A stretch of 64,000 nt of DNA from Schistocerca nitens (lineage: Eukaryota > Arthropoda > Insecta > Orthoptera > Acrididae). Position 1 is the stretch's first letter. Every line of letters begins with the position of its first letter. The translations under genes and the position numbers were made by a program. The DNA lies in contig NC_064614.1 of NCBI RefSeq assembly GCF_023898315.1, forward strand, positions 382,911,348 through 382,975,347, read 5' to 3'. The notes under the pieces were generated by a model that searched no databases, was not told the origin of the DNA, and worked only from the letters and a program-made list of their open reading frames with translations. This document shows, one piece after another, positions 12,230 to 25,815 of this stretch.

Positions 12230-12790
12230 ATAATCAGCTGAAGCCACTCATTCATATTCATTTCCTGTGGATCTACCAAATTGTGGGGATTTTTACTGCT
12301 AAACCTTAACCATGCTCCCAATAGCCACACATATTTTCCAAGAGATTAAGATCAGGTGATTTAGTTGGCCCAGCTTGAAGATTTAGAAGAATGAAGTACC
12401 TCTGACCTGAGTTATACCCTCCATTTAATGTGACACATTAAATCATTGGCAAACTCAACATTTTTTCTCATTTTGAAAGACCCAAAATGAGACCCTTCAG
12501 GCTTCACTACATGCTGCCAGTCAGCAACTGTCTAATTGCTGTGTTATGGTTGACTGAAGGTGCGCAACTTTATGCACCACTGTGAACAATAGCCATTTTG
12601 AGGTACGTGCCTCCAAATGTCCTTGCATGAAATACCTTCACACATAAGAACTGGTTGGGATGGGTCTATATTGACTAGCAGTAGCAAATCTTGCCATGTT
12701 TGAAACCAGTTACCATTGACAAGGTGTGACATTTGCCTCTGCTTCCTTACATCCTACACAGCTGTGAGTGGTACACCATTCCATGTAGGC
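12230..12790 (-). mobile_element. Tc1-like transposase scrap
   Basis: A minus-strand reading near 12340-12375 gives KSPDLNLLENM, the third-catalytic-residue motif of Tc1-type transposases (SPDLNPIENxWG). The open stretch 12544-12732 lies just upstream and may be transposase from an earlier part of the protein. TIRs and the first two catalytic residues could not be placed, so the boundaries are approximate. Confidence 0.5.
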
Positions 12791-12799
12791 ATGTTTAAT

Positions 12800-13459
12800 G
12801 GTCCACACTAATACACACAAATATTGTGTAACATCATTTATGGTGTATACATGTGCACATCTAAATACAATAGCATCTTTCAGCCATTATGTCATGTCTC
12901 AATATTTCTCCATCTTACTTAGCTGATTTTATACAACCAATGGGCACATACACACCATTTCACTGTCATGGCTTAACAACACCACTGGAGAACCACATGA
13001 CACCTGGCACCAGTTCTACATCACCTACAGGATTCTAATGTGAGCAGCATTCTCTTTCAAGAGGGGTGGCTAATATTTTTTCCACAGAGATTATTATCCT
13101 ACGGAAAAAAATCAGTAATAAAACAAGAATAAAGGCTAATGTTATATGTTTTTAAAGCAGTAATTCAAAATGTTTCATTGATTTAGTCATCACTAACTCA
13201 TTTGTGCAATACCTCAGTTTCACATCTTAATGAATATGGAAACTGACTCATACTTCAAAAATAATAATAATAATGTATGTGACACTATGTGGCACAAACT
13301 ATAGACATTATACTTTTGAAAGAAAAGAAAGACAGATAACTACTGTCCAAAGAATGCATTGAGTTAATGAAACTAGCTAGTCTGATAAATTACCAGTACA
13401 AGACTCATAGTATTCTGTCCACTGTATATTCATGTATGAAGTATGTCTTTCTGTTCCAG
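12800..13459. other. Intronic sequence before exon A
   Basis: No coding signal. It contains a short (AAT)n microsatellite at about 13258-13274. The 3' end carries the acceptor of the following esterase exon, a TTTCTGTTCCAG tract ending at 13459. Confidence 0.5.
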
Positions 13460-13616
13460 TTGCCTACACCAAATGGAGTATCTCCCTTATTAGATGTTTT
13501 TGTGTTTATTCATGGAGGAGGCTTTATGAGTGGTTCTGGAAGATACTTTGGACCTGAGTATCTACTGGATCATGAAGTTATTGTAGTAACCATCAACTAC
13601 CGGTTAGGTATTCTTG
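13460..13616 (+). CDS. Carboxylesterase exon A (oxyanion-hole exon)
   Basis: This is an internal exon of a type-B carboxylesterase (alpha/beta-hydrolase that cleaves carboxylic esters). It encodes LPTPNGVSPLL, then DVFVFIHGGGFMSGSG, where HGGGF forms the oxyanion hole, then FGPEYLL and VIVVTINYRLGILG, the conserved NYRLG strand. Splicing is clear: acceptor TTCCAG just before 13460, donor GTGAGT at 13617. The exon starts in phase 0 and ends after one base of a Gly codon (phase 1), which the exon at 19633 completes. No stop or frame change. The upstream exon ending in the usual LNVYTP-like segment was not found in the window. Function is by family; substrate and subclade (detoxifying, juvenile hormone, venom or gut type) cannot be read from this. 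Confidence 0.95.
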
Positions 13617-14059
13617 GTGAGTTGTCATTTATCTGTATAGAATGGGAATCATTCATTTTCAGTGTTCTGTAATTTTTGATGACACTTTGCTCCCTAGATG
13701 AAATATGTTTCCTAGACAAGATCAGTGGTCTCATTCATTCTTCTTTTCCAGTTTGTATTATGTAAATCCATCATCAAGTATAGCCAATGGGAATATTATT
13801 CACTAAATTGCTAAAGCAATCTATTTGTGTAAAGTATACTAACCATAAATGATGACTAGTGCTAATCTGTACATACTGTTAATTATGGGAATTACTTTAT
13901 GAAAGTATATGTAGCCAAAAGTATTGTGCCTTGGTGACTTCTCAGACTTTCACCTCTTGCCAGCCCTGTAGCAGAAGTTTAATATATTTTCTTATTCCAT
14001 TTTTAAATGGTGCCCTTCACCTTTTTTGAAATTGCAAAAATTACTCCAGAAAATTTATG
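13617..14059. other. Intron 1, 5' part
   Basis: First part of a 6016-bp phase-1 intron (13617-19632). Nothing recognisable before the gypsy relic. Confidence 0.6.
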
Positions 14060-14200
14060 TTTTTTTGTACACAGCTCAATACACAAATATCTTACAAATG
14101 CACTCACTCAACCGGAACTGAATGTTTGGGTGCAAATACTTTAGTGTGCACTGTCATTGTTAGTCAGTGATAAGTCTTTTGAGCACTGTCTCCAACGAAC
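14060..14200 (-). repeat. LTR remnant, 3' end of gypsy relic
   Basis: About 130 bp alignable with 18790-18920: TACACAGCTCAATACACAAA here, TACACAGCACAATACACAAA there. Both continue through a GGAACTG/TGAACTG block to TTTTGAGCACTG/TTTTGGGCACTG. The outer limits are not certain. Confidence 0.65.
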
Positions 14201-14589
14201 CCTCTCTGCTCCACTATATCCCCCAGCCCCCACCCCACTCCTCAAGTGCAGAGCACTGAACAAGGGAGGAGGGTTGTCAACAATCAATGTGCAGTGCTTG
14301 TAGTTGCAGGTGCCATGCAAGTTCATATGACTGGCGGTGCCCTATCTAGCACCTTTGTGAGGCATGTCCAGATTGTTTCTTGACAGGCTGCTGTGCAAGA
14401 TTGAATGACTGTCTGTGTGATGGCCTGCAACATGTCATGGCACTTTTGTGATCAGATTGTTTCACTTGGCTTCGAGTGCTTCAGATGCTGTCGATAGGAG
14501 GGGGGGGGGGGGGGGGCTCCATCCATTCAACCCTGAGGCACATGAATGTGGTTTTCATTGTTCAGTACCATCATTCCAACAGGCTGTTG

Positions 14590-16260
14590 CTTTGGGTAGA
14601 CTAAGCCATAGAACAATGGCAAGTTGCTCTGCACAAGTATCATGATGCACTAGAAAATGAAGACTTAAAGTAACAGCCCTGATATGTGGTAATAGTGATA
14701 GGACTGCCAAACTGGGTGATCCAGTTCATCATTAAAGCACTGGTCGTAGATTTTTATGTAATTTTGAAAGTCTGGTCTTCCTGCACACAGTTCAGTTGGT
14801 TATGTGGTCGACCATCTACAGTATGTACCTGTATCCCTCCAATTCTGGTAAGGGTACCAATAAATCGAGGTGTACATGTTGGAACTAGTGACATGGAATT
14901 TCAAACTTGTGGGGTGAGGCTGCACATGCTGGTCTTCTTTGCTGCATTGACAGCCTACACACAACCTTGGTCATTCCCAAAAATCACAAACAAAATGTTA
15001 TGTAATGATCCAGTTTATCAGTTGTTCACCTTTGTGGCTGAGATTATGTAGTGTGCCAAAAAAATAATGCATTGCGTTAATGAAGGTATTGTAGGCTGAA
15101 AATGTTGTTGTGATATGTCACAGAGGACAGCTGCATCTGTTCCCAGGATTGGTCTACATTCATTCTTGAGGTTAAAAATGAATCCTCGAGTAATGCGCCA
15201 GTCATCCAATCGTGTTTCTGTTCTTCCGCAACTTTGTTGAAGTTGAGGGTGAGGGATAAGGTGCTGACTTACTACAAGTAATCAACTACAACATTATCAT
15301 CCCCACAGAGATGGTGGGCATCCATAGAATACTTTGCAATCAGACCAAGAGATTGATATTGTCTCGGTTTGACCGTAGATGAAAAGTTGTTGAATGGCAT
15401 CTGCCAGAGGTTTGTGATCTGTATTATTAATCACATGACAACCCTCAATATCCTCATAAAAATGGGTGAATAGTTTGCTGTCAAAAGCTGTCCATTTTCT
15501 TTGTTGGGCTGTGAGCTTTTCTGGAGAGAAATCATAGAGGTTGTTTATTGCCTGCTACATCCTGGTGGAGGATGGCACCTATGGCTTTGTCACTTGCGTA
15601 CATCGTAATTGTAAGCTGTGTGTCCAGTACCACATGTACTGCACCAGTGGCATCTAACCGGCAGTCTGGGAAAATGCTGCCAGCATTTCCAATGTCTACA
15701 ACAGTTTATGTTTGCCTTGTGTTTGAGGGCCAGGAAGAGCATTCATATATGGTGCTTGAACATGTCTGAGACATGTGCTATCGTAGTTGCATAATTTTCA
15801 CTTGTCTTCACTTATGATCATACCTGCATCATGGAGGACAGTGAGAATGACTTCAACATGAACTTTGTGGCTCTGATGACCGTGAGAAAAAAATAAGAAT
15901 CTCATCTAACATAGCAGCAGTACAGGTTAAACAATACCCTCTCGGTGAATAAGAACCAGGTCCATCCACTTTTTTGAGGCCATGTGGCATCACCAGAAAC
16001 TTGAATAAGCCAAGTGGTGTGGTGATGGCCATTTTAGGAACATCATTTGGATGCATATTGATCTGGTAGTGTGCCTTTTCAAAGTCAGCCACTAAGAAAA
16101 ACCTTCACCCCTTTGAGCACATTGGTAAAATCTCTTATGTTTATTGTATGGCAACTGTTGAAAATCATGTGTGAGTTAAGTGTTCTACAGTGTCCACATA
16201 GTCAAATAGAATCATCTTTCTTAGCTATTAATTTTATTTGCAATGCCTACACACTGTCTA
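14590..16260 (-). pseudogene. gypsy pol relic: RT, RNase H, integrase
   Basis: From 16092 down, RT reads DFEKAHYQINMHPNDVPK, then TTPLGLFKFLVMPHGLKK. The catalytic YLDD area reads LDEILIFF near 15880-15910, with Glu where Asp is expected. RNase H gives FYEDIEGCHVINNTDHKPLA near 15400-15460. An integrase core reading MMNWITQFGSPITITTYQGC lies near 14670-14740, where the family has FGVPxxITTDRG; here the catalytic Asp is Tyr. These are dead domains with multiple stops and frame shifts. The class is clear; the subfamily is not. Confidence 0.8.
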
Positions 16261-16499
16261 ATAATTTACAATGCCCCTATGCAACTTGTCATCCACTGCC
16301 ATCTTAGCTGCCTGCAGGAGGGGCAGGGTGAGGTGGTCTCTTTTGTGCCAGAAAAGCGTCCTATTTTCATATTTATGTAGTGAATCATAACATTTTTAAC
16401 TGTGCACTGATGAAGTAGAACTGAGAGTCCATAACTGATAGGGTCAGAGAAGTTTTGAGAAAACACAAAAGGTCACACAATATGTGCTTTACTGACCAG

Positions 16500-18130
16500 A
16501 GAGAATTGTCTCTATAGTGGTTCAGGTGTCACAGCTATCTCTGCATGGTGCAGAAGAGCATGAATATCTGTTAGAGGCATAGCTGCATCATTCATGACTG
16601 CAGGGGTGTGTGCTTGTTGTTGTTGTAGCAGGTCAGGCTGCGTGGCCTCCTTGGTCAGTTGTGGAGGGATGTGGTTGGCCATCAGAGGCATGGCTGAATC
16701 ATTCATAGCTGTCACAACATGTTTTTGTAGTCACTGAAGGAGGTCAGACTGCACCACATCCTCATTGTGTTTTGATTGGATGTTCTTATCAGTTAGGGAT
16801 GTGGCTGCATCATTTACAGCCACTGTGATGAGTGTTAGTTGTTGTAGCTGCTCTCGCACATGTGTGAGAGTGAGCAACTTCTCGTGTATTCACTGGCATT
16901 ATCTGTCCTTGTCATAATGTAGGGAACATGAGTCGTCATAGGTCAGGAAGAGACATGCCTGGATGGTGGGCATAGCACATGTTGCCTTGGTACGTTCAAG
17001 CAATATATTTTAGGGTTTTGTGCTGGCAATAGTAAGCAGGCACAAATGTTGTCTCACAGCCTGCGACAGATTTGAGGTGAAGAGCCATTGGATGAACTGT
17101 TACACCATGTAATGGAACAGAGTATCTTGGATGATGTCAAGGAAGAGACAGAACTTTCTGAGAAAATCAATCTACAGGACTGGTTTTGCTATGTCCGTGA
17201 GGTAGAATGTCCAAGAACAACATAGCTCATCTGTAAGTTGCACGGTATATTCAGCTTTGCCATGCATGTGGATGTTGATTTCATTTGCCACATGGAGCTT
17301 TAAACTTGGAACCTTGTAGAAAATTTTGAGTATGTGTCTTGGTACAGTACATACTTTACTTCTGAGCCTGTGCTGATCAGGAAATATGTATTGGTGGATG
17401 TGTCTCGGATATACATGTGGCCTCCACTTTGTATTCTCATTGTGGAGGAGAGGCGACTTGTCAATGCTAGGTGGGCCAGTGCACCTATATTGGCTCATGC
17501 ATGAAGTTTGGGTGCAAGCAGGCCTATTGACAGTTGGGACCAGCATCACTGAAATGTGCATGGTACCAGAAGCGAGGTGGTGGCAGAATCAACTGTACCA
17601 GTGTCGTCAGGTGGTGGTGTTGCACCATGCGCCCATGCTCGGGCCAGGGGTTGCAATGTCAGTTTCACACATCTTTGGACAGCATCAGATCTACTAATGA
17701 CCATAGGCAGTGCTACAGTTGAGGGAATGAGCTGTCTGATAAACATTCCTCTTGTATCACTTGCCGCACTTGTTGCTCCAGTGAGAGGGAAACATGTTGC
17801 AAGAGTATTGCTGTGTTGCATTTGGTACTGGCAGGCGACATGAGTGTTAGGTCACTAATTAACTCTGTGTGTTCAGTGAGATGGGATATTAGCATGACAA
17901 ATTCTGAGTTGTCATGCACAATTCACAATGTTGCAAAAATTTGCTCTGTTATTGCAAACCATAAAGTTACCTGATTGGGCCTGAATGGAACGATGTTTGG
18001 TTGCATTGCTTCTTGTCATTGCACAGTGTAATCCATTTATTGCTGCCCTGTAAAGATCAGATAGTAAGGCACTACCATGGTATCTGTTGGTAAACAAGGC
18101 ACAGTTGCCTGACCAAACACAGCAGTACTA
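16500..18130 (-). pseudogene. gypsy gag-protease relic
   Basis: From 17919 down, a gag-like block contains ILLQHVSLSLEQQVRQVIQE. The protease-like region is at 17172-17470, with HVANEINIHMHGK and later YLTDIAKPVLGIDFLR; the ADxxxPILGxDFL block is typical of gypsy proteases. The usual DTG triad is not readable near 17430. At 16512-16850 is a repetitive linker with three related segments (AMNDSAMPL, VMNDAAMPL and a similar third one near 16800) that looks like an internal short-repeat expansion. Confidence 0.7.
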
Positions 18131-18789
18131 TTGTCCCTGGGTTGCTGCTGCAGAATGATCGTGTCAAATGTTGGTAATCATGACACAGTATATGCAGAAG
18201 TTGTGTATATTGCAGTAGATGTAGGATCCACAGTTGGAATGTTATTTGTCCTTGTGAAAACTAAATTTGTAGTTTTGCTGCCCATGCCCTTGGTGTTGCA
18301 CAATGGTTTTCTGTATCTAGCGACAATACCAACAATCTATGTATGAAATGATGTGGTAGGTGCAGTAGATGCAGATGATGTAAAATCAGTCTGTACACAT
18401 GTAAGTCATACAGGATAACCAAAATATCCTGTATTAAGTTTGGAGCATGAGTTCATCATTAAAGGTGACCATTGTTACACCACAATCACTGTATTTTACA
18501 CTGCCATCCTGTTCTAATTTGAACGTGTTTGTCATTACAAGTGCTGTGGGTACTGAGCAGTATTAGTACCTGACATAATCAGGGTGGTCAAATATCATAA
18601 AACAGCTGGTGGGTATGAAGTTGTGCCTGCAGGTTGCATCGTACACACTCAAAAAATACTTCAACACTCAATGTCACTGTATTTGTGGAGTTTTTGCAGT
18701 CGTGGCCACCAGTATTGATTGTTTCCTCTGTAGCTTAGACAAGGAATGACCCAATGATGTACAAAGACATAGAATCTCAATATATATAA

Positions 18790-18920
18790 TTTAGTTTACA
18801 CAGCACAATACACAAACCTTTTTACAGTTGCAGTCACTTGGTCTGAACTGTTTTCAGCACAGACACATCACTCTGCATGGCCATTGCTGGCCAGTAATAA
18901 CCTTTTGGGCACTGAAATCA
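18790..18920 (-). repeat. LTR remnant, 5' end of gypsy relic
   Basis: Partner of 14060-14200. Together they bracket the gag-pol blocks, which supports reading the whole as one inserted element. Confidence 0.65.
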
Positions 18921-18950
18921 AGAAAATCCTGTCAGTATTGTATTTAATTA

Positions 18951-19012
18951 TCTATCTGTTACATTATTACTCTACTACAAATCTATTTGTTACATTATTA
19001 CTCTACTATAAA
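18951..19012. repeat. 31-bp tandem duplication
   Basis: Two adjacent copies (18951-18981 and 18982-19012) of a TCTATYTGTTACATTATTAC-type unit differing at about two positions. It lies in intron 1, just outside the gypsy relic. Confidence 0.85.
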
Positions 19013-20908
<1,896 letters not shown>

Positions 20909-21189
20909 ATGCTGTGTACCACTAGAATCTCCTACACCTAACCCTATCTCTGTGTTTTATTTGTGGATTGAACATGAGGAGAATGATTGCCAGTAGGCAT
21001 GCATCTCAGTATGGGCTAAAATTCTATGATCTTACCATAATGGATATTTTGTGATATTAGTTGCTTTGTCCTAAGAATGTGTATCTTCAGAATTTCGGCA
21101 GTAGCTTCTCTATGATAGACATGCTTTCCTTATGTGTCTGACGTTTGAGCTGGATGAGCATTTCAGTTAAACATGTGTGCTGAATAAAT

Positions 21190-21531
21190 GAAAAAATAAA
21201 AATAAACACCGTCTGGAGAGGCCTTGAAGGCTCAACAGTACTGATCGGCTGCTGTATCATCCTCAGCCCTTAGGCATCACTGGACATGGATACAAAGGGC
21301 CATGTGGTTGCACACCAGTCTCCCATCCACTGTCAGTTTTTATAACCAGTGCTGCTACATCTCAGTAAAGTAGCTCCTCAATTGGCCTCACAAGGGCTGA
21401 GTGCACCCTGCTTACCAACAGCTCTCAGCAGACCTGGATGGTGAACCATCCAAATGCTAGCCAAGCTTGACTGCAATTAATGTCATCATCTGATGGGAAC
21501 CAGTGTTACCACTGTGGCAAAGCCATTGGCA
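21190..21531 (-). mobile_element. 5S rRNA-derived SINE (SINE3-like)
   Basis: The right end, read on the minus strand, begins GCCAATGGCTTTGCCACAGT. It continues through GGTTCCCATCAGATGATGAC and GCTAGCATTTGGATGGTTCACC. This follows 5S rRNA (family: GCCAACGxCCATACCACG, GGTTCTCGTCCGATCACCGA, TAGTACTTGGATGGGTGACC), covering the internal promoter region. An unrelated body follows. A CTGAATAAAT repeat flanks it (21180-21189 and 21532-21541) as target-site duplication. It is a retroposed SINE with a 5S head, not a functional 5S gene. Confidence 0.85.
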
Positions 21532-22019
21532 CTGAATAAATCAACCTGTGATGAAATGCGAATCCTTTCACTGTGTGTCGTCTGTTTCCCCTATTAATCA
21601 GAACTTTCAAGAGCCCAAATTGGTGAGAAATTCTCAAGAACAAATCAAATGAAAATTTTGTAACCTGCATTATTAATGGATGAACTACCTTTCCTTACCT
21701 GCCATTCCTCTACATAAAATTTAATTTTATATGAGAGTTCTAGTTTAAATTGCTGTGATCCCATGCGTCTAAGCATTTTAAACTTGTGACTGTTTCCTGA
21801 AAACAACTGACATTTGTATAATAAACAATGAATTGGTCTTTACTTCTATCAATGCAAAATACATTCTATTTGTTTGAAAGGTGAACCACCAATCCCTGCA
21901 CCAAATTTTGGTTCTCTACAGGTCTTCTTTTCTCACAACAATTTTCTGACATTGTCACTTTCCTATTTACAATTTCATCATTTGATAAGACTCATAACTT
22001 TCCATATTATCCACATAAT

Positions 22020-23260
22020 CTTTTACATATATTGTAAATGGTGTTAGTCACATAATAGTTGTTCATAATATCTCCAAAGCTACTTCTAAATGTCACAATT
22101 TCTTCCAATTTATTATGACATACTGAGTTCTGTTTTTAAGAGATTTTCCATCCAGTAAGAAGACTGATCTTGTACTCTATCAGCTAGAAATTTGTTTATT
22201 AGGGAGTGATCTAGAATGATGCAAAATGCCTCTGAGGAGATAATAAATGTGGCATCCATGGTGTTAACCTAGGTACACTATCTATTGCATTTGGTACTTC
22301 ACAGGCCAACAGAATAGTCTGAATTTCACGCCATAATTGCTTGTAGAATCTATGTTGGTTTCTATACATGAGATACCTTGTCTTCAAAAATAGTAACATC
22401 TGAGCATAAAATATACATATTACTTAATTTCACAAGAAATTAACATCAATGCTATAGGCCTACTGACTACTGCTTTCCACAATATCCATCTCTAATGACC
22501 TTGTCATCAATATTATATTAAATGTTAATCTTCTTTTTTAAAATGGTAGTGTCTTGTAACTTTTTACAATAGTTTGGAGTGCCTTCTTGCTCCATTGACC
22601 TATGATGATCTGTTAAAACTTGAGCAAATTCTGTCACATAATCTGCATGGAACTGAACTTGTATTATATCAAATCCAATGACTTTCCTCTATTGAATCAT
22701 TTCAGTTGTTTTCAAATTCCATGACCATGGTCTGCCCCCATTAGCTAGCGGTCAGTGTGGCGGAATGCCACGCCAAGCGGCCCGGGTTTGATTCCTGGCT
22801 GGGGCAAGAGATTTTCTCTTCTCAGGGACTGGGTATTGTTCTCATCATCATTTCATCACCATTTCCGATGTGCATGTTGCCCAATGTGGCATCAAATGCA
22901 ATAAGTACTTGCCCTCAGGGCCAAATTTCCCCAAATGGGGGATTCCTGGTCCACAATGCCATATGCTCATTTCCATTTTCCATGACCACGTATGCCTTTG
23001 CCTTGTCTGTCATTCGACACTGGTGGGACAATAAAAAAATAAAATGTAGTGTAATAATCTTCAGTGATACAATTTTGGAAGACAGAATGCAATATTTCAG
23101 CCTTGTCTTTGTCATACCCCATTTCAGTACCAATGTGATCAATGATCAACTGATGAATGACTTTAACTTCTTTATTGACTCTTCACAAAATCAAAACTTC
23201 CTAAATTTTTCTGTCAATTGTGCAGTTAATACATCCTTCAAATTCATTTAATAGTTGTTC
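22020..23260 (-). mobile_element. LINE relic split by a SINE
   Basis: To the right of the nested SINE, the minus strand reads like a LINE linker: GYDKDKAEILHSVFQNCITED near 23050-23115. To the left it continues into decayed RT: HRFYKQLWREIQTILL near 22310-22360 and DATFIISSEAFCIILDHSLI near 22195-22255, where the family has FLDFSKAFDxxDHxLL. Stops and frame shifts are frequent. The order linker then RT on either side of the SINE supports one LINE interrupted later. Confidence 0.6.
22728..22977 (+). mobile_element. tRNA-derived SINE nested in LINE
   Basis: Same family as 11712-11952. It has an A-box-like GTCAGTGTGGCGGAATGCC near 22751 and B-box GGGTTTGATTCCTGG near 22785. The body reads GATTTTCTCTTCTCAGGGAC ... 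CCCAATGTGGCATCAAATGC. Both ends are bounded by TTCCATGACCA (22717-22727 and 22978-22988). Confidence 0.88.
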
Positions 23261-24660
23261 CATTGTTCCTCTTATGCCCATTTAGACGTTGTTCATCTTT
23301 TGTTTCACAACCATGTTTCAACTTTGCTTAAATCTGTGATTAAGCTCAGTATATATTTGTTGAAACTTCCTTACACAGCTATAGAACTATGATGGGTCTT
23401 TCCCACCCCTCAGAATTTAGACATCTCTCCTTTTTCACTGATTCATTCAGTCACTATAATACGTGGGGCAGGTGGCCTATAAAAGCAACAGGCAAAACAA
23501 TATTTAACCCATGTTTGAACTTTATCTTCATGCAAGTTATTTACTGGCCAAATTCATGCTAATTTTTTAGGGTATGAAAGAGTTCTTCACAGCAATAAAT
23601 ATTCTTCCACCATGCTTCCAGCTTGTTCTTGAAAACTCTGTTTTATTTATAAGTTAAAGTTAGGCAGTCATTCACTTCAGATTTCAATATATTCTCAGAA
23701 TCCAGACAGCAGGTATTTTTACATTTGCCAAAATATGAATTATAATGTGTTGGGGAGATGCCCAGGCACACATTTGATACTTCACCAACATTAATACAAG
23801 TAGTTTCTTAGTTGCCCTCAATTTAGCATCGTACACTGGTTAGGGCACTTGTGAAAATGATCATAGACATGATCCGTACATCCACATACTCACTTAGAAC
23901 ATTCTCCAACTAGTATAGTGTATTGCAAAGAGGTCAAACTCCACCATGTTTGAAAGGATTATAAGAAGCAAAAGATGACTTCACCTCCTTTATGCTCACA
24001 TATAGTACTGCTAACAAAGGAAGGATGATTTATATTTTGTACTTCAAGCTAAATCCCTAAAATCTGGCATGCAAACATTATTATTAGATGTTTCAGATGT
24101 CTGCCACTTGTCATTCACTTGTTACATGTTGAAAGTGTGCTTGACATTTATGAACTAGCTTCCATACTAAGTTTAAAACACATCAACATACTTGAAACTC
24201 TTGATCAGTTCCAGTAAAGAGGCAAATTTTTGCACTTTAATGATAGCTAAAAACTTGGCCTTTGTTATTGATTGTGACACAAACGCTTGTAGGTTAATTT
24301 ACATTGTTCTACCACTGTACTTGAAGATTAGATTTACCTAAAGAACGGTGAGTGGTTAGTTTAGTGGTGCTTTGCACATTATTGTATGTGTCCAGCATTC
24401 CTTATAGTTTAGCATCTCTGTACTTAAGTCAAAGTGACAATATCCTTTGACAATTTTATGTCATGTTAAAGCACTGATTTTCCAAATTCTGTAACATGTA
24501 TTCTAAATCATAACCAAAGTTTGGATGTGTGACTATTGTCAAGTACATCAAGAATCAAACTGCTTCTTGAGGGGTATCTCAAATTGTCATATTGTACTGT
24601 ATAAGCACAATAGATGAAATTTCATTATTTAATAATCTTCTTGGTGATGCAATTTTAATG
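23261..24660. other. Intron 2, no recognisable feature
   Basis: AT-rich intronic DNA of the esterase. No motif, no SINE head and no coding stretch that I can support. Confidence 0.5.
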
Positions 24661-24664
24661 GACA

Positions 24665-25290
24665 GCAGTCTAAATTAGGTTGGATAGTAGCAGTTCACTT
24701 ATGAGTTTCTGAAACCAACATATGTTGACATGAAATGTTAGATCTAGTGACAGATTAATCTGTAGCATGGCCCAAGGTCTAGGTTAGGTTCAGATTAACA
24801 TTCGGTTCTGAGGTGGTTAAGATAATAAAAACAAATGCAAAGTCTTAGTCCTGGTGACCATTTGAATAACAGTATAACCCGAAGTCTAGGTTAGCATCAG
24901 TAGTGATATTTTTGTTGTGAGTTGCAGAAGCCATTTAGCAATAATGAATAAGCTTGTTTGTCGAGACACACTGAATTGTCATGCAGTCTGAGATATAGGT
25001 TATGTTGGACAGTGTGTTTATGAGGTAGTGAAGACAGCAAATATGAACATGAAATATTGATTATGTTAGTGAAATGTTAGATTGACCTGTATTGTAGCCA
25101 AAGGTGTAGGCCATGTTAGAAGATGACATAAGATTAAGAGATTGGGATGTCAACTAATATGAATGCAAATACTTGGTTCTTGTGATAGATACATCCTTAG
25201 TATTATCTGATGGCTGGGTTAAATTGAGAGGTGACAATTTATTTGTGTGCTGCTAATACTGATAAATGTGAATACATAGGTTTGTTTGTC
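24665..25290. repeat. Degenerate ~107-bp tandem array
   Basis: A weakly conserved motif recurs about every 103-113 bp: CAAGGTCTAGGTTAGG near 24774, CGAAGTCTAGGTTAGC near 24881, GAGATATAGGTTATG near 24990, AAAGGTGTAGGCCATG near 25100, and GATGGCTGGGTTAAA near 25210. Between them another motif recurs in phase (ATGAACATGAAATATTG / ATGACATGAAATGTTAG / ACAAATGCAAAGTCTTAG / ATGAATGCAAATACTTGG). That gives about five or six old repeat units. No coding potential is evident. Confidence 0.6.
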
Positions 25291-25815
25291 ATTCCTACTT
25301 GCATCTTATAGTGACATAACGGCATGTGTAATGATGTTTCAAACTACAGTGCCATCACATACTGCCATTTCCACATGCTAATAACAAAATTTTAGGGGCA
25401 CAGTTCACAATTTAATTTTAATTAAAAATATCATATGGGCATACATAAATGTCTTCTTGCAGAAAGTTACATTAATGCTGTGTCAAGAACTAAATAAGAG
25501 GAATGGAAAACTCAAATGTTGGGTGCAAATGTGGAGCATTTTCAAACACAACGTATGAATATCCTTCATTATCTTGTACCCAGTTATAAGCTATCATGCT
25601 TTCTGCAAGTTAATAAAGATAGAATTTCATTAATTATTTTGTCCTTAAGGACTCGGTAATACATACAGCTGATGTTTAGACTTTCATATCCAAATAAAAG
25701 GATATTACATCAATCTGACAATATTATGCCACTAACAAACAGGAAGTTCTCCTGTGACTCCAATTTTTGGACTTTTAAGTGCCTTAAAGGCTATCAAGGG
25801 CATACCCAGTGAGAG
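25291..25815. other. Intron 2, no recognisable feature
   Basis: AT-rich intronic DNA; nothing recognised. Confidence 0.5.

Larger units (their letters stand above)
14060..18920 (-). mobile_element. Ty3/gypsy LTR retrotransposon relic
   Basis: Minus-strand blocks lie in the gypsy order gag, protease, RT, RNase H, integrase between two diverged end repeats (14060-14200 and 18790-18920). Both repeats read TACACAGC-CAATACACAAA ... GAACTG ... TTTTG(G)GCACTG. The total of about 4.9 kb fits a gypsy element. Every open frame is broken. A run of about 18 G lies at 14498-14516. The element sits wholly in intron 1 of the esterase, in opposite orientation. Confidence 0.85.

Noticed and set aside
17386..17843. 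Plus-strand open stretches over the gypsy protease/gag region
   Set aside because: Antisense shadows of the minus-strand gypsy relic.
21440..21531. Functional 5S rRNA gene
   Set aside because: Diverged from 5S, continues into a SINE body, and is flanked by a target duplication.
22757..23251. 164-codon plus-strand open stretch as a gene
   Set aside because: It crosses a SINE and its target duplication into a LINE read on the opposite strand, so the frame is fortuitous.
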